From positions 1 through 35,331 of the forward strand of contig JAFQPI010000071.1 in NCBI GenBank assembly GCA_017411805.1: DNA of 35,331 nt. Direction: 5' to 3'. The notes beneath the pieces are model-generated. The model was given only the letters and a program-made list of their open reading frames with translations. It did not search any database and was not told the DNA's origin. The DNA is from Clostridia bacterium (GTDB taxonomy: Bacteria; Bacillota; Clostridia; Oscillospirales; CAG-272). Position numbers and translations under genes: made by a program. Positions 1 through 7,814 of this stretch are shown here, one piece after another; the stretch's first letter is position 1, and each line of letters starts with the position of its first letter.

Positions 1-3000
1 AAAATAGCATTGATACCGTAGCAGAAGGCGGTGTGGTAGCCGTTGCTGCCGCGAATGGTGGCGCCGTCCACTGTCAGGTGGCCACCCTCCATTTTAATAA
101 CACTGTTCACAAAATTCAGAGTGCCGCCCGCATAGGTCAGACTACCGGGACCGTGGATATAGAGACTGGAATTGGCAGCGTCTGTCAATGTGATCAACTG
201 AATATAGTATTTCAGATCATAGTTTCCGGTCAACGGACAGCGGAATACCGCATCGCCCAGCAGGTTCAAGTCCTTTGTTCCCCGCACCACAATGGCGTTC
301 CTTGTAATTCCGCCGGGCTCTTTTTCCTCATCATGAGGAATCATAGGCAGGATATCCTCCACATTACCAAGCGCCACGTAGCGGATGTCGTTGCTTTCCA
401 GCGCGGTTTTCAGCTCGATATAGCTATAGCACCACGCAGGATTGTTGGCATTCTCACCGACATCGCTTGGGAACTGCGCGGTGAAGGTGATGACTACTTC
501 GATAATATCGTCTGCGCCGGCATATGCGCAGGTATAGGTGTATGTATTTGCGGGAATGCCTGAAAATTCAAAGGACATGGTTTCGGGAGGCGCGAACTTA
601 TAGCCGTCCTTTGCGTGAACGATCAGGAACATCTTATACTGCTTGCCCGCGCGGAATACCGGCTCCGTTACCTTATATTCCGTGTCAACCGAGTACTCCG
701 CATCCACTTCATACCAGCTCTTGGTCTGAAGGGGGATCTGATAATGGGCATAGCTTGAAGTGCGCAGGTACACATTGCTGTCCCAATCTCTGGTGGATTT
801 CGTCTGGTTGGGCACAAACATGCCGTCCACCACAACCGAGCTTACCGTATCCGAAGTATCGATAAAGTAAGGGATTTTGATGTGCAGCGTCGTTCTGGCG
901 GCATTAAAGGTATATTCCCAGTTTGTCGGCGTCTCGTTATTTGCACGGACAAAGATATTCTCAGCGAACTTGTAACCGTCAAAGGCGGTAAACTCATAGT
1001 TATAGAAATAGCTGTTTCCGCCAACAAATTTGCTCCCGGTCACCAGGCGGTTACCCGAACCGTCCGTCCAATAGCGGTCGGTCATTTCAGAGTTATTGTA
1101 CGCCCACACGCCATTGTCGATGGAGACCATGCCGCCGTCCACCGGTGCACGCATCTCATAGAAACGGAAGTTGACGATGTCATCATAGGTACGCTCACCG
1201 CCAAGCGTAAACGCAAAGGTCACCTTGACAACCGAGGTTTCCTGATAGAGTTCAATGCTGCTCGTATACTCATGGTCATACAGGCCCGTTAGCTTTACGG
1301 GGATATCCTCGGATGTAAAGGCATAGCCGTCCTTCGGATCGACGTTGAAGCTGATGCTGTAGGTTCTGCCCGCCTCAAAGACCTGTCCGCCGTAATTGAT
1401 CGAGCGGCCTTCTTCGTCTTTCCAGCTGCAGGTCTGATTGTCGATCACGCGGTACTTATGCGCGCCGGAGATATCTTCCTCCAGATCGCTGCCGTCAACG
1501 TACTGGATATACTCACCGACGACAGGCACGGGAAGTCCGCTGAGAGAAATGCCTGTGATGGGCATCGTCTGATCCTCTTTGAAGATCGCGTACAAATATT
1601 CAGGTCCCGCGCAGGTGAAGGAATACTCTGCGTCGGTGGAGATGGTATAGCCCTTCGTTCCCTTTCTCCACTCCACGAAGCGGTAGCCCGCGTCAGGCTT
1701 CGCCTTTACGGTAACGCTTGTGCCTTGAATTGCATTCTCGGTATAGCCGCTACTCGACCAGTCGAAGGTGTCGCCGGTGTTCTTCATATACACCTGACCG
1801 CCGCTGTCGCCTTCGTCAAGCGTTTCATTATAGACGTAGGCGCCGATCGGCCAGATCTGCGTAGAGACTTCAGCCTCCTTGACGGGGCTTTCGTTGTAAA
1901 CGCTGTCTCGCACGTATTTCGACCCGGTTGCCTGCACCTTGAAGAACCACCCATCCTCGGGATTCGCCTTTCCGCTGAAATCAAATTGCGACTCGGTCGT
2001 CGTCCAATGGGCATACGCGCCACCGTTGGCTTGATACAGGTAGATGGTATATCCGTTCGCGCCGGAAACGTCATTCCAATCGGCCAGGATGCCATTCCAG
2101 CTTAGTCCGGTGGGCGCTTCCAGCTTGGTGTAGGGGCTGGAATACTTAAAGGAAACCGTGTCTTCGTATCCGGTGACGCCCTTGGGCGCAATATCGACCT
2201 TGATGGTTCCGCTATCCTTCTTGTATTCGTTCAGTTGCGCCTCCAGATCGTAGCTTGTGGAAGTAAGGCCGGTCTCTGACTTAAAAAGTCCATTGTCCGC
2301 CCAGATCGTCAGATCGTAGGATGTTGCGCCGGAAACGGCATCCCACTTCAGCGCGCCTGTATCGTCCAATCTGACATTGAGCGTCGTTCCGCCCGTCAGC
2401 GTTTGCGGTACAACACCAACGCCATCTGCATAACCCTTACGGGGGCTTTCGTTGTACTCACTATCTCTGTGTGTTTCTACGTTGATGGCCTTGACTTTGA
2501 AGAACCATCCGTCCTTTATAGCGTTTGCCGCAACGGCGATGCTTTCAAAATTGAAGCTCGACTCGGTCGTAGACCAGTGGGTAAACGCTCCGCCGGTGGC
2601 CTGATACAGATAAATGTCGTATTCAGTTGCCCCCGGAACATCCTCCCACTCGGCAACCATACCGTTCCAACGGAGGTTAGCGGGAGCTTCCAGCTTGGGA
2701 TAGGGACTGCTGTACAGGAAATAGGCGGAGTCTCCGCCTCCGGAGCCGCCCCGGGCATTAACGGTCACTTGCACAGTTCCGGAGTCTTTTTTGAATTGGT
2801 CTAACTTTGCCTCCAGATCGTAGCTGGTAGAAGTGAGGCCTGTTTCATTCTTGAAAAGGCCGTTATCCGTCCAAATAGACAGATCGTAAGAGGTTGCGCC
2901 GGGAACTGCCGTCCAGGTCAATACGCCTGCATCGTCCACGGTAAACCGAATGATTCCGTTGTCACCCCATTTACTTTCGGGGCGTACCCCGCTGTAGGAG

Positions 3001-3110
3001 GCAACACCGTCTGTCGCTGACACCGTGATCAAAGTCAACGGCGCAACCGAAAGCACCATCACCAGCGCGAGCAGAATTGACATGAGCTTTGACTTAAATT
3101 TCGTTTTCAT
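1..3110 (-). CDS. Large secreted multi-repeat surface protein, N-terminal 1036 residues (partial)
   Basis: The minus-strand reading frame is open from the ATG at 3110 to the left edge with no stop, so the C-terminus lies outside the window. An AAGGAG site precedes the ATG. Residues 1-33 form a signal peptide (MKTKFKSK, hydrophobic core, ...TVSA). Two fibronectin-III/Ig-like repeat pairs follow: the motifs TSTSYDLEA and WxGxxAxWxDVxGAxxYxIYLYQA recur about 170 residues apart. Next comes an InlB/Listeria-Bacteroides-type repeat (KAKPDAGYRFVEW ... YAIFKE). Several modules built around KDGYxFxxE/ vTFtF follow. The last visible part (GPGSLTYAGGTLNFVNS...VDGATIRG) looks like the start of a right-handed beta-helix. 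The family role is adhesion or cell-surface carbohydrate binding; the ligand is unknown. No LPXTG or SLH anchor is visible because the end is missing. The gene is probably controlled by the adjacent membrane LuxR regulator. Confidence 0.85.
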   Translation of the reverse strand, partial: MKTKFKSKLMSILLALVMVLSVAPLTLITVSATDGVASYSGVRPESKWGDNGIIRFTVDDAGVLTWTAVPGATSYDLSIWTDNGLFKNETGLTSTSYDLEAKLDQFKKDSGTVQVTVNARGGSGGGDSAYFLYSSPYPKLEAPANLRWNGMVAEWEDVPGATEYDIYLYQATGGAFTHWSTTESSFNFESIAVAANAIKDGWFFKVKAINVETHRDSEYNESPRKGYADGVGVVPQTLTGGTTLNVRLDDTGALKWDAVSGATSYDLTIWADNGLFKSETGLTSTSYDLEAQLNEYKKDSGTIKVDIAPKGVTGYEDTVSFKYSSPYTKLEAPTGLSWNGILADWNDVSGANGYTIYLYQANGGAYAHWTTTESQFDFSGKANPEDGWFFKVQATGSKYVRDSVYNESPVKEAEVSTQIWPIGAYVYNETLDEGDSGGQVYMKNTGDTFDWSSSGYTENAIQGTSVTVKAKPDAGYRFVEWRKGTKGYTISTDAEYSFTCAGPEYLYAIFKEDQTMPITGISLSGLPVPVVGEYIQYVDGSDLEEDISGAHKYRVIDNQTCSWKDEEGRSINYGGQVFEAGRTYSISFNVDPKDGYAFTSEDIPVKLTGLYDHEYTSSIELYQETSVVKVTFAFTLGGERTYDDIVNFRFYEMRAPVDGGMVSIDNGVWAYNNSEMTDRYWTDGSGNRLVTGSKFVGGNSYFYNYEFTAFDGYKFAENIFVRANNETPTNWEYTFNAARTTLHIKIPYFIDTSDTVSSVVVDGMFVPNQTKSTRDWDSNVYLRTSSYAHYQIPLQTKSWYEVDAEYSVDTEYKVTEPVFRAGKQYKMFLIVHAKDGYKFAPPETMSFEFSGIPANTYTYTCAYAGADDIIEVVITFTAQFPSDVGENANNPAWCYSYIELKTALESNDIRYVALGNVEDILPMIPHDEEKEPGGITRNAIVVRGTKDLNLLGDAVFRCPLTGNYDLKYYIQLITLTDAANSSLYIHGPGSLTYAGGTLNFVNSVIKMEGGHLTVDGATIRGSNGYHTAFCYGINAI

Positions 3111-3183
3111 TGTCTTTTCTCCTTTTCCATGCGCACGAATCCACCAAATCAGAGCCGCCGCGCCTGTATTTTTAGACAATTTT

Positions 3184-3260
3184 ATTTTATCATATATATG
3201 ATAAAATGTCATTCACCCATTAGGGTGATTTAGTGGTGATTTAGGGTGAGTCGAGGGTGA
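3184..3260 (-). promoter_or_regulatory. Promoter and phased operator array of the large surface protein
   Basis: On the minus strand a -35 ATGACA (3212-3207) and a -10 TAAAAT (3189-3184) are separated by 17 bp. Directly upstream are four boxes TCACCC/TCACCA ending at 3223, 3234, 3244 and 3255, so the spacing is 11, 10 and 11 bp, one helical turn each. A fifth, inverted box GGGTGA (3218-3213) abuts the -35. The spacer between -35 and -10 is part of a 24-bp perfect palindrome (3184-3207, centre CATATATATG). The layout is that of an activator array next to a core promoter, with a second dyad inside the core. That the neighbouring LuxR protein binds it is an inference from position. Confidence 0.6.
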
Positions 3261-3277
3261 TTTTCGCTCTGAGGCAC

Positions 3278-3308
3278 AAAAAAGGCGGTAGTTTTTGCAA
3301 CCACCGCC
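3278..3308 (-). terminator. Rho-independent terminator of the luxR-type gene
   Basis: Read on the minus strand, GGCGGT (3308-3303) pairs with ACCGCC (3289-3284) and is followed by a run of T (3283-3278). It lies 11 bp after the regulator stop codon, so it separates that gene from the surface-protein gene and gives the latter its own promoter. Confidence 0.7.
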
Positions 3309-3318
3309 TAAATAACGA

Positions 3319-4278
3319 TTATTTTTGGAACATAGCGTAAATCTCATCTCTGCCCGATACGCCGAGGGCTTTATAGAGCATACCCGTGTGCGTTTTTACC
3401 GTGTTCTCCGATAGGTGAAGCTCGGCGGCAATCTCTTTTCGGCTCTTGTAATCGAGTATTCTTTCAAGAATATCCATCTGTCTTGTGGAAAGGACGGTAT
3501 CTTCGGGGAGTGAGTCAAGAATTGTTTTTATCTTTTCTGCTCTCGTCATATTATCTACGATAATGATCGGCGCTTTTTCCTCCACGATAACGGGAGGGGG
3601 AACTTCGTTCTTGTGAACGTAATCTTGGAGCATCCAATATACGAAGAAGAATACGAACTCACTCATAAGGTAGGAAGCGGAAAGGAACTCAAAATTCCAA
3701 GTGACAAGCTTTTCCACGAGCCACATACCGATATTGCCGAACACTACGGCTAACATAAGTCCTGCGATCTTCTGTGATTTTCCGTTGTTTTTCTTGAGCG
3801 ATATACTGATTACCACAAGCATTGCTACAAAGTATCCGAGAACGTATATCAAATTAACGGGGTGAAGGAAGCCATATTCCTTAATGAGCTTTGCCGCGCC
3901 GTCAGCATACGTCAACTCAACGCTCTTGTAGTACCAATCAAGGCGACCTGTTGTCAGCACAAGTCCGAACATCAGCATAGCCGCAGCGATGAGCACGTAT
4001 TTGACCCACTTCTTGTAGGTAAATCCGCAAAGACCTGATATGATCATAAACATACAAAGCGGAACGAACACCTGCCCGAAGTATGCGATCTTGTTTGCCG
4101 CAAGCGCAAACTCGACCGTTTTCGAAAGCGACAGAAGCAGATATCCAAGATTTACAACACAAACAGAGAGGTAGAGAACAAAGAGCCAAGGCTCGTTTTG
4201 CGTTTTTCGTACGACCAGATAGTAGCCTACCGGCAATAAAAGCGACAAAGCAAAAATGACGCCATATGCGATTGTCAT
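3319..4278 (-). CDS. Membrane-embedded LuxR/GerE-family transcription regulator
   Basis: This 319-residue protein has about seven hydrophobic segments in residues 1-215 (first segment AYGVIFALSLLLPVGYYLVV), the arrangement of the 7TM sensor region found at the N-terminus of some histidine kinases. A proline-rich linker (residues ~227-245) leads to a LuxR-type helix-turn-helix at ~263-315 (STRQMDILERILDYKSRKEI ... LSENTVKTH). No receiver or kinase domain is present, so it is a one-component regulator tethered in the membrane. The start is set by AAGGAGGTGG upstream of the ATG. The gene is followed by a terminator and then by a promoter with phased repeats for the secreted protein. The likely role is sensing an extracellular or membrane signal and activating the adhesin-like gene; the signal is unknown. 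Confidence 0.85.
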   Translation of the reverse strand: MTIAYGVIFALSLLLPVGYYLVVRKTQNEPWLFVLYLSVCVVNLGYLLLSLSKTVEFALAANKIAYFGQVFVPLCMFMIISGLCGFTYKKWVKYVLIAAAMLMFGLVLTTGRLDWYYKSVELTYADGAAKLIKEYGFLHPVNLIYVLGYFVAMLVVISISLKKNNGKSQKIAGLMLAVVFGNIGMWLVEKLVTWNFEFLSASYLMSEFVFFFVYWMLQDYVHKNEVPPPVIVEEKAPIIIVDNMTRAEKIKTILDSLPEDTVLSTRQMDILERILDYKSRKEIAAELHLSENTVKTHTGMLYKALGVSGRDEIYAMFQK

Positions 4279-4317
4279 AAGTCCACCTCCTTGTTGAAAT
4301 GTAAATTTGATTATTTT

Positions 4318-4346
4318 ATTATATCACAAAATTATGAATTAATCAA
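4318..4346 (-). promoter_or_regulatory. Promoter of the luxR-type gene
   Basis: On the minus strand TTGATT (4346-4341), a 17-bp spacer and TATAAT (4323-4318) form a near-consensus sigma-A promoter about 40 bp before the start codon. The -35 abuts the rearranged DNA that carries the IS3 remnant. Confidence 0.7.
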
Positions 4347-4440
4347 GCCATTTTTCTGCTTTTGAAATGGAAGCCGTACAGAAAGGCAAAAAGTGATGGT
4401 TTGTATAGCGAAAACAAAGTCAAGCGTCATTTTTTGCCCA

Positions 4441-4640
4441 ATAGATTTAACGAACTCCGGGCTGGAAAGCTTTTTTGCTACGCTCAAAAAAGAATTGACA
4501 TTTCGGAGATAATATGCTACAATAGAGATGTAAAGACGGATCTGTACCGCTACATAGAGCTTTTCTATAACAGAAAACGCCGGCATAGTACCTTGGGTTA
4601 TATGAGTCCCGTGGCATACCGTCTCGCAAACTCGCAGTAA
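4441..4640 (+). pseudogene. IS3-family (IS150-like) transposase, C-terminal remnant
   Basis: The frame from 4441 gives SGLESFFATLKKEL, the conserved end of the IS3-family integrase core. After one in-frame TAA (about 4513) and a one-base frameshift near 4525, the sequence continues as TDLYRYIELFYNRKRRHSTLGYMSP, the classical IS3 C-terminus. Only about 65 of roughly 280-300 residues remain, and no intact terminal repeats were found. It is a decayed insertion sequence at the left edge of the rearranged toxin region. Confidence in family is high because both motifs are diagnostic and in the right order. Confidence 0.85.
4495..4523 (+). promoter_or_regulatory. Candidate sigma-A promoter inside the IS3 remnant
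   Basis: TTGACA (4495-4500), a 17-bp spacer and an extended -10 TGC-TACAAT (4518-4523) point toward the lipoprotein gene at 4837. The match is close to consensus but overlaps old coding sequence. An inverted repeat downstream could terminate its transcript, so activity is uncertain. Confidence 0.35.
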
Positions 4641-4659
4641 GCCCCTCAAAGCGGCGGCG

Positions 4660-4710
4660 CGATTTTTCGGTTTTCCGTTCCGCTACGCTCCACTCCAAAC
4701 CGAAAAATCG
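4660..4710. repeat. 14-bp inverted repeat downstream of the IS3 remnant
   Basis: CGATTTTTCGGTTT (4660-4673) is repeated exactly in inverse orientation (4697-4710) around a 23-bp loop. No long T-run follows on either strand. It could be the end structure of the decayed element or a weak terminator. Confidence 0.55.
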
Positions 4711-4836
4711 TAAGAAAAGACGAAGCATAGACGTCGTTTCCTGCGATTTCGGATGTTTCTATGCAGGATAGTTTAATGCATATGGTTGACATTTTGCCAT
4801 CTTATGTTTTTTCAACCGATCCAAGGAGGCCATAAA

Positions 4837-5253
4837 ATGAAAACATCAGGCATTATTTATTTTGTTATATTGCTGATTTTGATAGCAACGGTTTTTGTTG
4901 GCTGTATGCCAAAGGTTAAAAATCCTATTGCTAATCTTGAACAAGAGATTGAAAGCGTAACTTTTATCTTTGTTGATGAAACTGAAGAACAGTTGCGCGT
5001 GCTTGAAAAAGACGAAATACCTGAGTTTCTAAATCAGCTTAAGTCGATCCCATGCTATATGATCACGAACGATCCTCCCTATAATATCTGCGATGAAACC
5101 ATTAAGCTTTCATTTAAAGATGGCAGCTATATGATGATCAACTACATGAATACAGCAACCTATAGCGAAGGCGAAATTGACCACGATGCATATTATCTCG
5201 AGAAAGAACTGTTCTATGATCTCTGGGAAAAGTACGTCAATGGTGCCAATTGA
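4837..5253 (+). CDS. Small lipoprotein, candidate orphan immunity protein
   Basis: The protein has 138 residues. The start is fixed by CCAAGGAGGCC five to six bases before the ATG at 4837; an earlier in-frame ATG lacks a site. Residues 4-22 form a hydrophobic signal followed by the lipobox FVGC with Cys23. The mature part is acidic, of mixed alpha/beta type (SVTFIFVDETEEQLRV... LSFKDGSYMMINYMNTATYS), with no recognised family. It lies 27 bp before a membrane protein and in front of a series of Rhs tip modules, which is the usual place for immunity genes against membrane-acting effectors. That role is inferred from context only; no toxin domain survives immediately upstream, where there is an IS3 remnant. 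Confidence 0.7.
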   Translation: MKTSGIIYFVILLILIATVFVGCMPKVKNPIANLEQEIESVTFIFVDETEEQLRVLEKDEIPEFLNQLKSIPCYMITNDPPYNICDETIKLSFKDGSYMMINYMNTATYSEGEIDHDAYYLEKELFYDLWEKYVNGAN

Positions 5254-5280
5254 ACGAGCATTTACTTAAGGAGAATAACA

Positions 5281-5946
5281 ATGGAAGCCAGAATCAATGA
5301 ATTTGTCAGCACAGTTGCAAATAAGATTACAATTCAGTTAGTAAAGAATTTTAGAAAAGTATCAATTGTTTTATTGGTCATATCTTTATGTTTGTTACTG
5401 ACCATAAAGTCATATGTGCTTGCTATCAGCATATTGGCGTTTTGCCTTATTGAGTTGTTGGTTTATACTTCTGTTATAAAGAAAAAAATAATAACAATAT
5501 ACAACGCATTGACAGTAAGCTTAATATTCTCATTGGACTTCATGTTGTCTTGTAACCTGTGGTTATATTTTATACAAATAATCCTCGAATGCTATAATTC
5601 AATCACATTTATTATCACGGTATTAATTGAATTAATATGTCTTCTTGCCGGATATTTATATGCCACTAATTCTATTAAACAAGGTCGCGGATTGAACAAG
5701 CGTTCGGCTGCTGCACCATTAACATTTTCGATTCTTCCGGGTGCACTGGGGTACTGTTTATCAAGACGCATTATTGAAAAAACAACATTGTTTACACAGA
5801 GTGTATTTTTTTCAATAGTATTTATATCAGTAGGCTGCATATTGATGTTTGCTATTGGTATGTACTATGTTTCTTCAATTTACTACATAAAAAAATACCA
5901 TATAGCTAACAGCATTACCCCTATAAAAAAAGCCGATTATGATTAA
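5281..5946 (+). CDS. Multi-pass membrane protein, unknown function
   Basis: The protein has 221 residues, with AAGGAG nine bases upstream of the ATG. About six hydrophobic helices are visible (for example residues 26-60, 62-85, 93-118, 128-150 and the last at ~175-205), separated by short basic loops. The N-terminal 25 residues are amphipathic. No enzyme or transporter motif is recognised. It follows the lipoprotein by 27 bp, so the two are probably cotranscribed. Within a toxin/immunity array it may be an immunity protein or a hitch-hiking gene. The codon use is AT-rich, unlike the sugar genes to the right. Confidence 0.7.
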   Translation: MEARINEFVSTVANKITIQLVKNFRKVSIVLLVISLCLLLTIKSYVLAISILAFCLIELLVYTSVIKKKIITIYNALTVSLIFSLDFMLSCNLWLYFIQIILECYNSITFIITVLIELICLLAGYLYATNSIKQGRGLNKRSAAAPLTFSILPGALGYCLSRRIIEKTTLFTQSVFFSIVFISVGCILMFAIGMYYVSSIYYIKKYHIANSITPIKKADYD

Positions 5947-6005
5947 TAATTGGTAGAAATATAATCCCGATGCTAATGATATTATCGACTTTTTCAATAA
6001 ACTGA

Positions 6006-6638
6006 ATGGAAAACAATAATAAAATGTATAATTTGTTTATTACAAGTACAAATAGATATTGCTATGCCAGAACAATGCTTGGCGCTCCCCACACATTTGC
6101 CATATGTACCGAATGCGGAAGAAAGAACATTCACTTTCTTCCTATCAGCGAACAAGCATCTCTGCTGATTGAGGGAGGCAAGCGTTTCCCCGATTTTCTA
6201 TCTTTTGGGGATGTCGGGCAGTACTTTTTAGTATCTGACACCGTGGTTTCAGTTTTTGAAGCAAACGCTGTAAGCGGATATTACGTTGAAAAGGCACTTC
6301 CTGTGTACAGAGAAGTACGCGGTGAACTCCAAAAAGTTGACGATATTCAGTATTTTTTATTAAAGGTTATAGGTAAAGTTGATTTTGATTTAAAAGCAAT
6401 GCATTTAAAAAAGAAGTGTGTATGTAAGAGTTGCGGGCGTTTCGATTGGAGCATCCAAAAGTTATCGATTGTAGATACCAAACTCGATATGAATACTTGG
6501 GATCAATGTGATATTTGCAGAGTATCCTCATCACCGGGTTTCATTGTTTGCTCTGAAAAAGTAGCAAACTTAATTAATCAAAAAAAGCTAACTGGTGTGT
6601 ATATTCAAAATGAAAAGGATATATTTCGCAATAGGTAG
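6006..6638 (+). CDS. Double-CXXC protein, candidate immunity protein
   Basis: This 210-residue protein has no signal peptide and is probably cytoplasmic. It carries two CXXCG knuckles, CTECG near residue 34 and CKSCG near residue 139, plus a third pair CDIC near 168, which suggests zinc binding. The two halves share a pattern: a segment ending in F(L/I)VxS(D/E)xVxxxxxxxxxxGxYV occurs after each Cys region (FLVSDTVVSVFEANAVSGYYV and FIVCSEKVANLINQKKLTGVYI), so the protein seems to be an internal duplication. The style resembles double-CXXCG immunity proteins of polymorphic toxin systems, but no family was confirmed. It lies just before an Rhs module border, as expected for the immunity gene of a module whose toxin was lost. 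The ribosome binding site is weak. Confidence 0.65.
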   Translation: MENNNKMYNLFITSTNRYCYARTMLGAPHTFAICTECGRKNIHFLPISEQASLLIEGGKRFPDFLSFGDVGQYFLVSDTVVSVFEANAVSGYYVEKALPVYREVRGELQKVDDIQYFLLKVIGKVDFDLKAMHLKKKCVCKSCGRFDWSIQKLSIVDTKLDMNTWDQCDICRVSSSPGFIVCSEKVANLINQKKLTGVYIQNEKDIFRNR

Positions 6639-6695
6639 TAACTATACCGTTATCAATAGAGATTTATACTTCCGTAACTTGTAGAATACTCAACA

Positions 6696-6725
6696 CCCCA
6701 ACCAAGCCACCTGCCTTGGTTGGGG
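6696..6725. repeat. Module-border hairpin, copy 1
   Basis: CCCCAACCAAG (6696-6706) and CTTGGTTGGGG (6715-6725) are a perfect 11-bp inverted repeat with an 8-bp loop. It is followed by a stretch (about 6732-6775, containing CATATTGACT and CCGCCTACGGTCAG) that recurs after copy 2, so hairpin plus Rhs start form one repeated border. Confidence 0.85.
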
Positions 6726-6784
6726 GTAGCATAGAGCCATATTGACTCGCGCACCGCCTACGGTCAGCTTTACCGCCGGGCAGC

Positions 6785-7791
6785 GACATAATAGCCGAAG
6801 AATGGGGCGATAATCTTCTTATCTACCTCTATGACTCAAACGGCTCGCCGATGGGTATGCAGTACCGCACGAGCTCGATGGCTGAGGACGTATTTTATAC
6901 CTTCTGGTTCGAGAAGAACCTGCAGGGCGATATCGTCGCGGTCTATAACTCGGCAGGAATAAAGGTTATCTCCTATTCCTATGATGCCTGGGGCAACTGT
7001 ATAACCAAACATCACAACTTAACCGGAACCAATTCCTACGCGACTTTCAACCCCTTCCGCTACAGAGGCTACTACTTTGACTCTGAACTTGGGTTCTATT
7101 ACCTCAATAGCAGATACTATAATCCAATAATCGGCCGATTCCTCAACGCCGATGTATATGTAAGTACTGGGCAAGGCTTGCTGGGTTACAATATGTTTGC
7201 GTATTGCAACAATAGTCCAATAATATATATTGATCCGTTTGGCGAAGATACTATATATGTTTGTAGCTTTAAAGATCTTGAGGTGGTGGGACATGCATTC
7301 TTGCTTATACAAGATGAAAACGGAGTTTGGTATTATACCGATTATGGTTATTATGCAGATGAAACTGTTCAAACATTTAGTTTGGAGGATTATTCTAATG
7401 ATCCATATGAATATTTAAAAGCAAAACACATAGAAACAAAAACTATTACAAAAAAATATTTATTTGGGTTAATCACTATTACTAAAACTTATACCGTAAA
7501 TGCATACACATCCTTATACATAGAAGGCGATTTTTCTGAGGCACTAGAATTAGCCAAAGAATATCAAGAGACTGGATATGGCGAATACAAAGTATTGTCC
7601 ACAATTGCCTACATTATGCACAAGACTTGCTTAAAAATGGGCAATGCACTAGCGATACAATGCAAAAAGCCATATCTCATACTTATGGGATCGTGCCGGC
7701 CTTATACATTCCCAATTTGCTTTCATATAGAGTGCGTTCGATAAGAACTCATAGATACCCTCAATTTCCTTTTGCTATTAGACATTATTAA
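6785..7791 (+). pseudogene. Orphan Rhs core fragment with frameshifted C-terminal toxin
   Basis: The frame 6785-7744 starts with DIIAEEWGDNLLIYLYDSNG and continues through the Rhs-associated core (RYRGYYFDSELGFYYLNSRYYNP ... GRFLNADVYVSTGQGLLGYN ... DPFGED). It then has a unique tail from about residue 133 of the ATG at 6851. There is no ribosome binding site, and the upstream Rhs piece (AYGQLYR) is out of frame. The tail contains GHAFLL and, after a one-base slip at 7603, NCLHYAQDLLKNG in the next frame, which runs on to a stop at 7789-7791. In the frame as it stands the protein ends at 7744 without that motif. A His in GHA followed by NC-x-H is the order of circularly permuted papain-like hydrolases, so the toxin may be such an enzyme. 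It is either inactivated or affected by a sequencing error. Confidence 0.8.
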
Positions 7792-7814
7792 ATCTTTTAT
7801 TAAGGAGAAAAATG

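Noticed and set aside
33-2804. Plus-strand open frames across the left end (for example 33-563, 1458-2105, 2403-2804)
   Set aside because: They are shadows of the continuous minus-strand frame of the large surface protein, which has a signal peptide and clear repeats. None has a ribosome binding site or recognisable domain.
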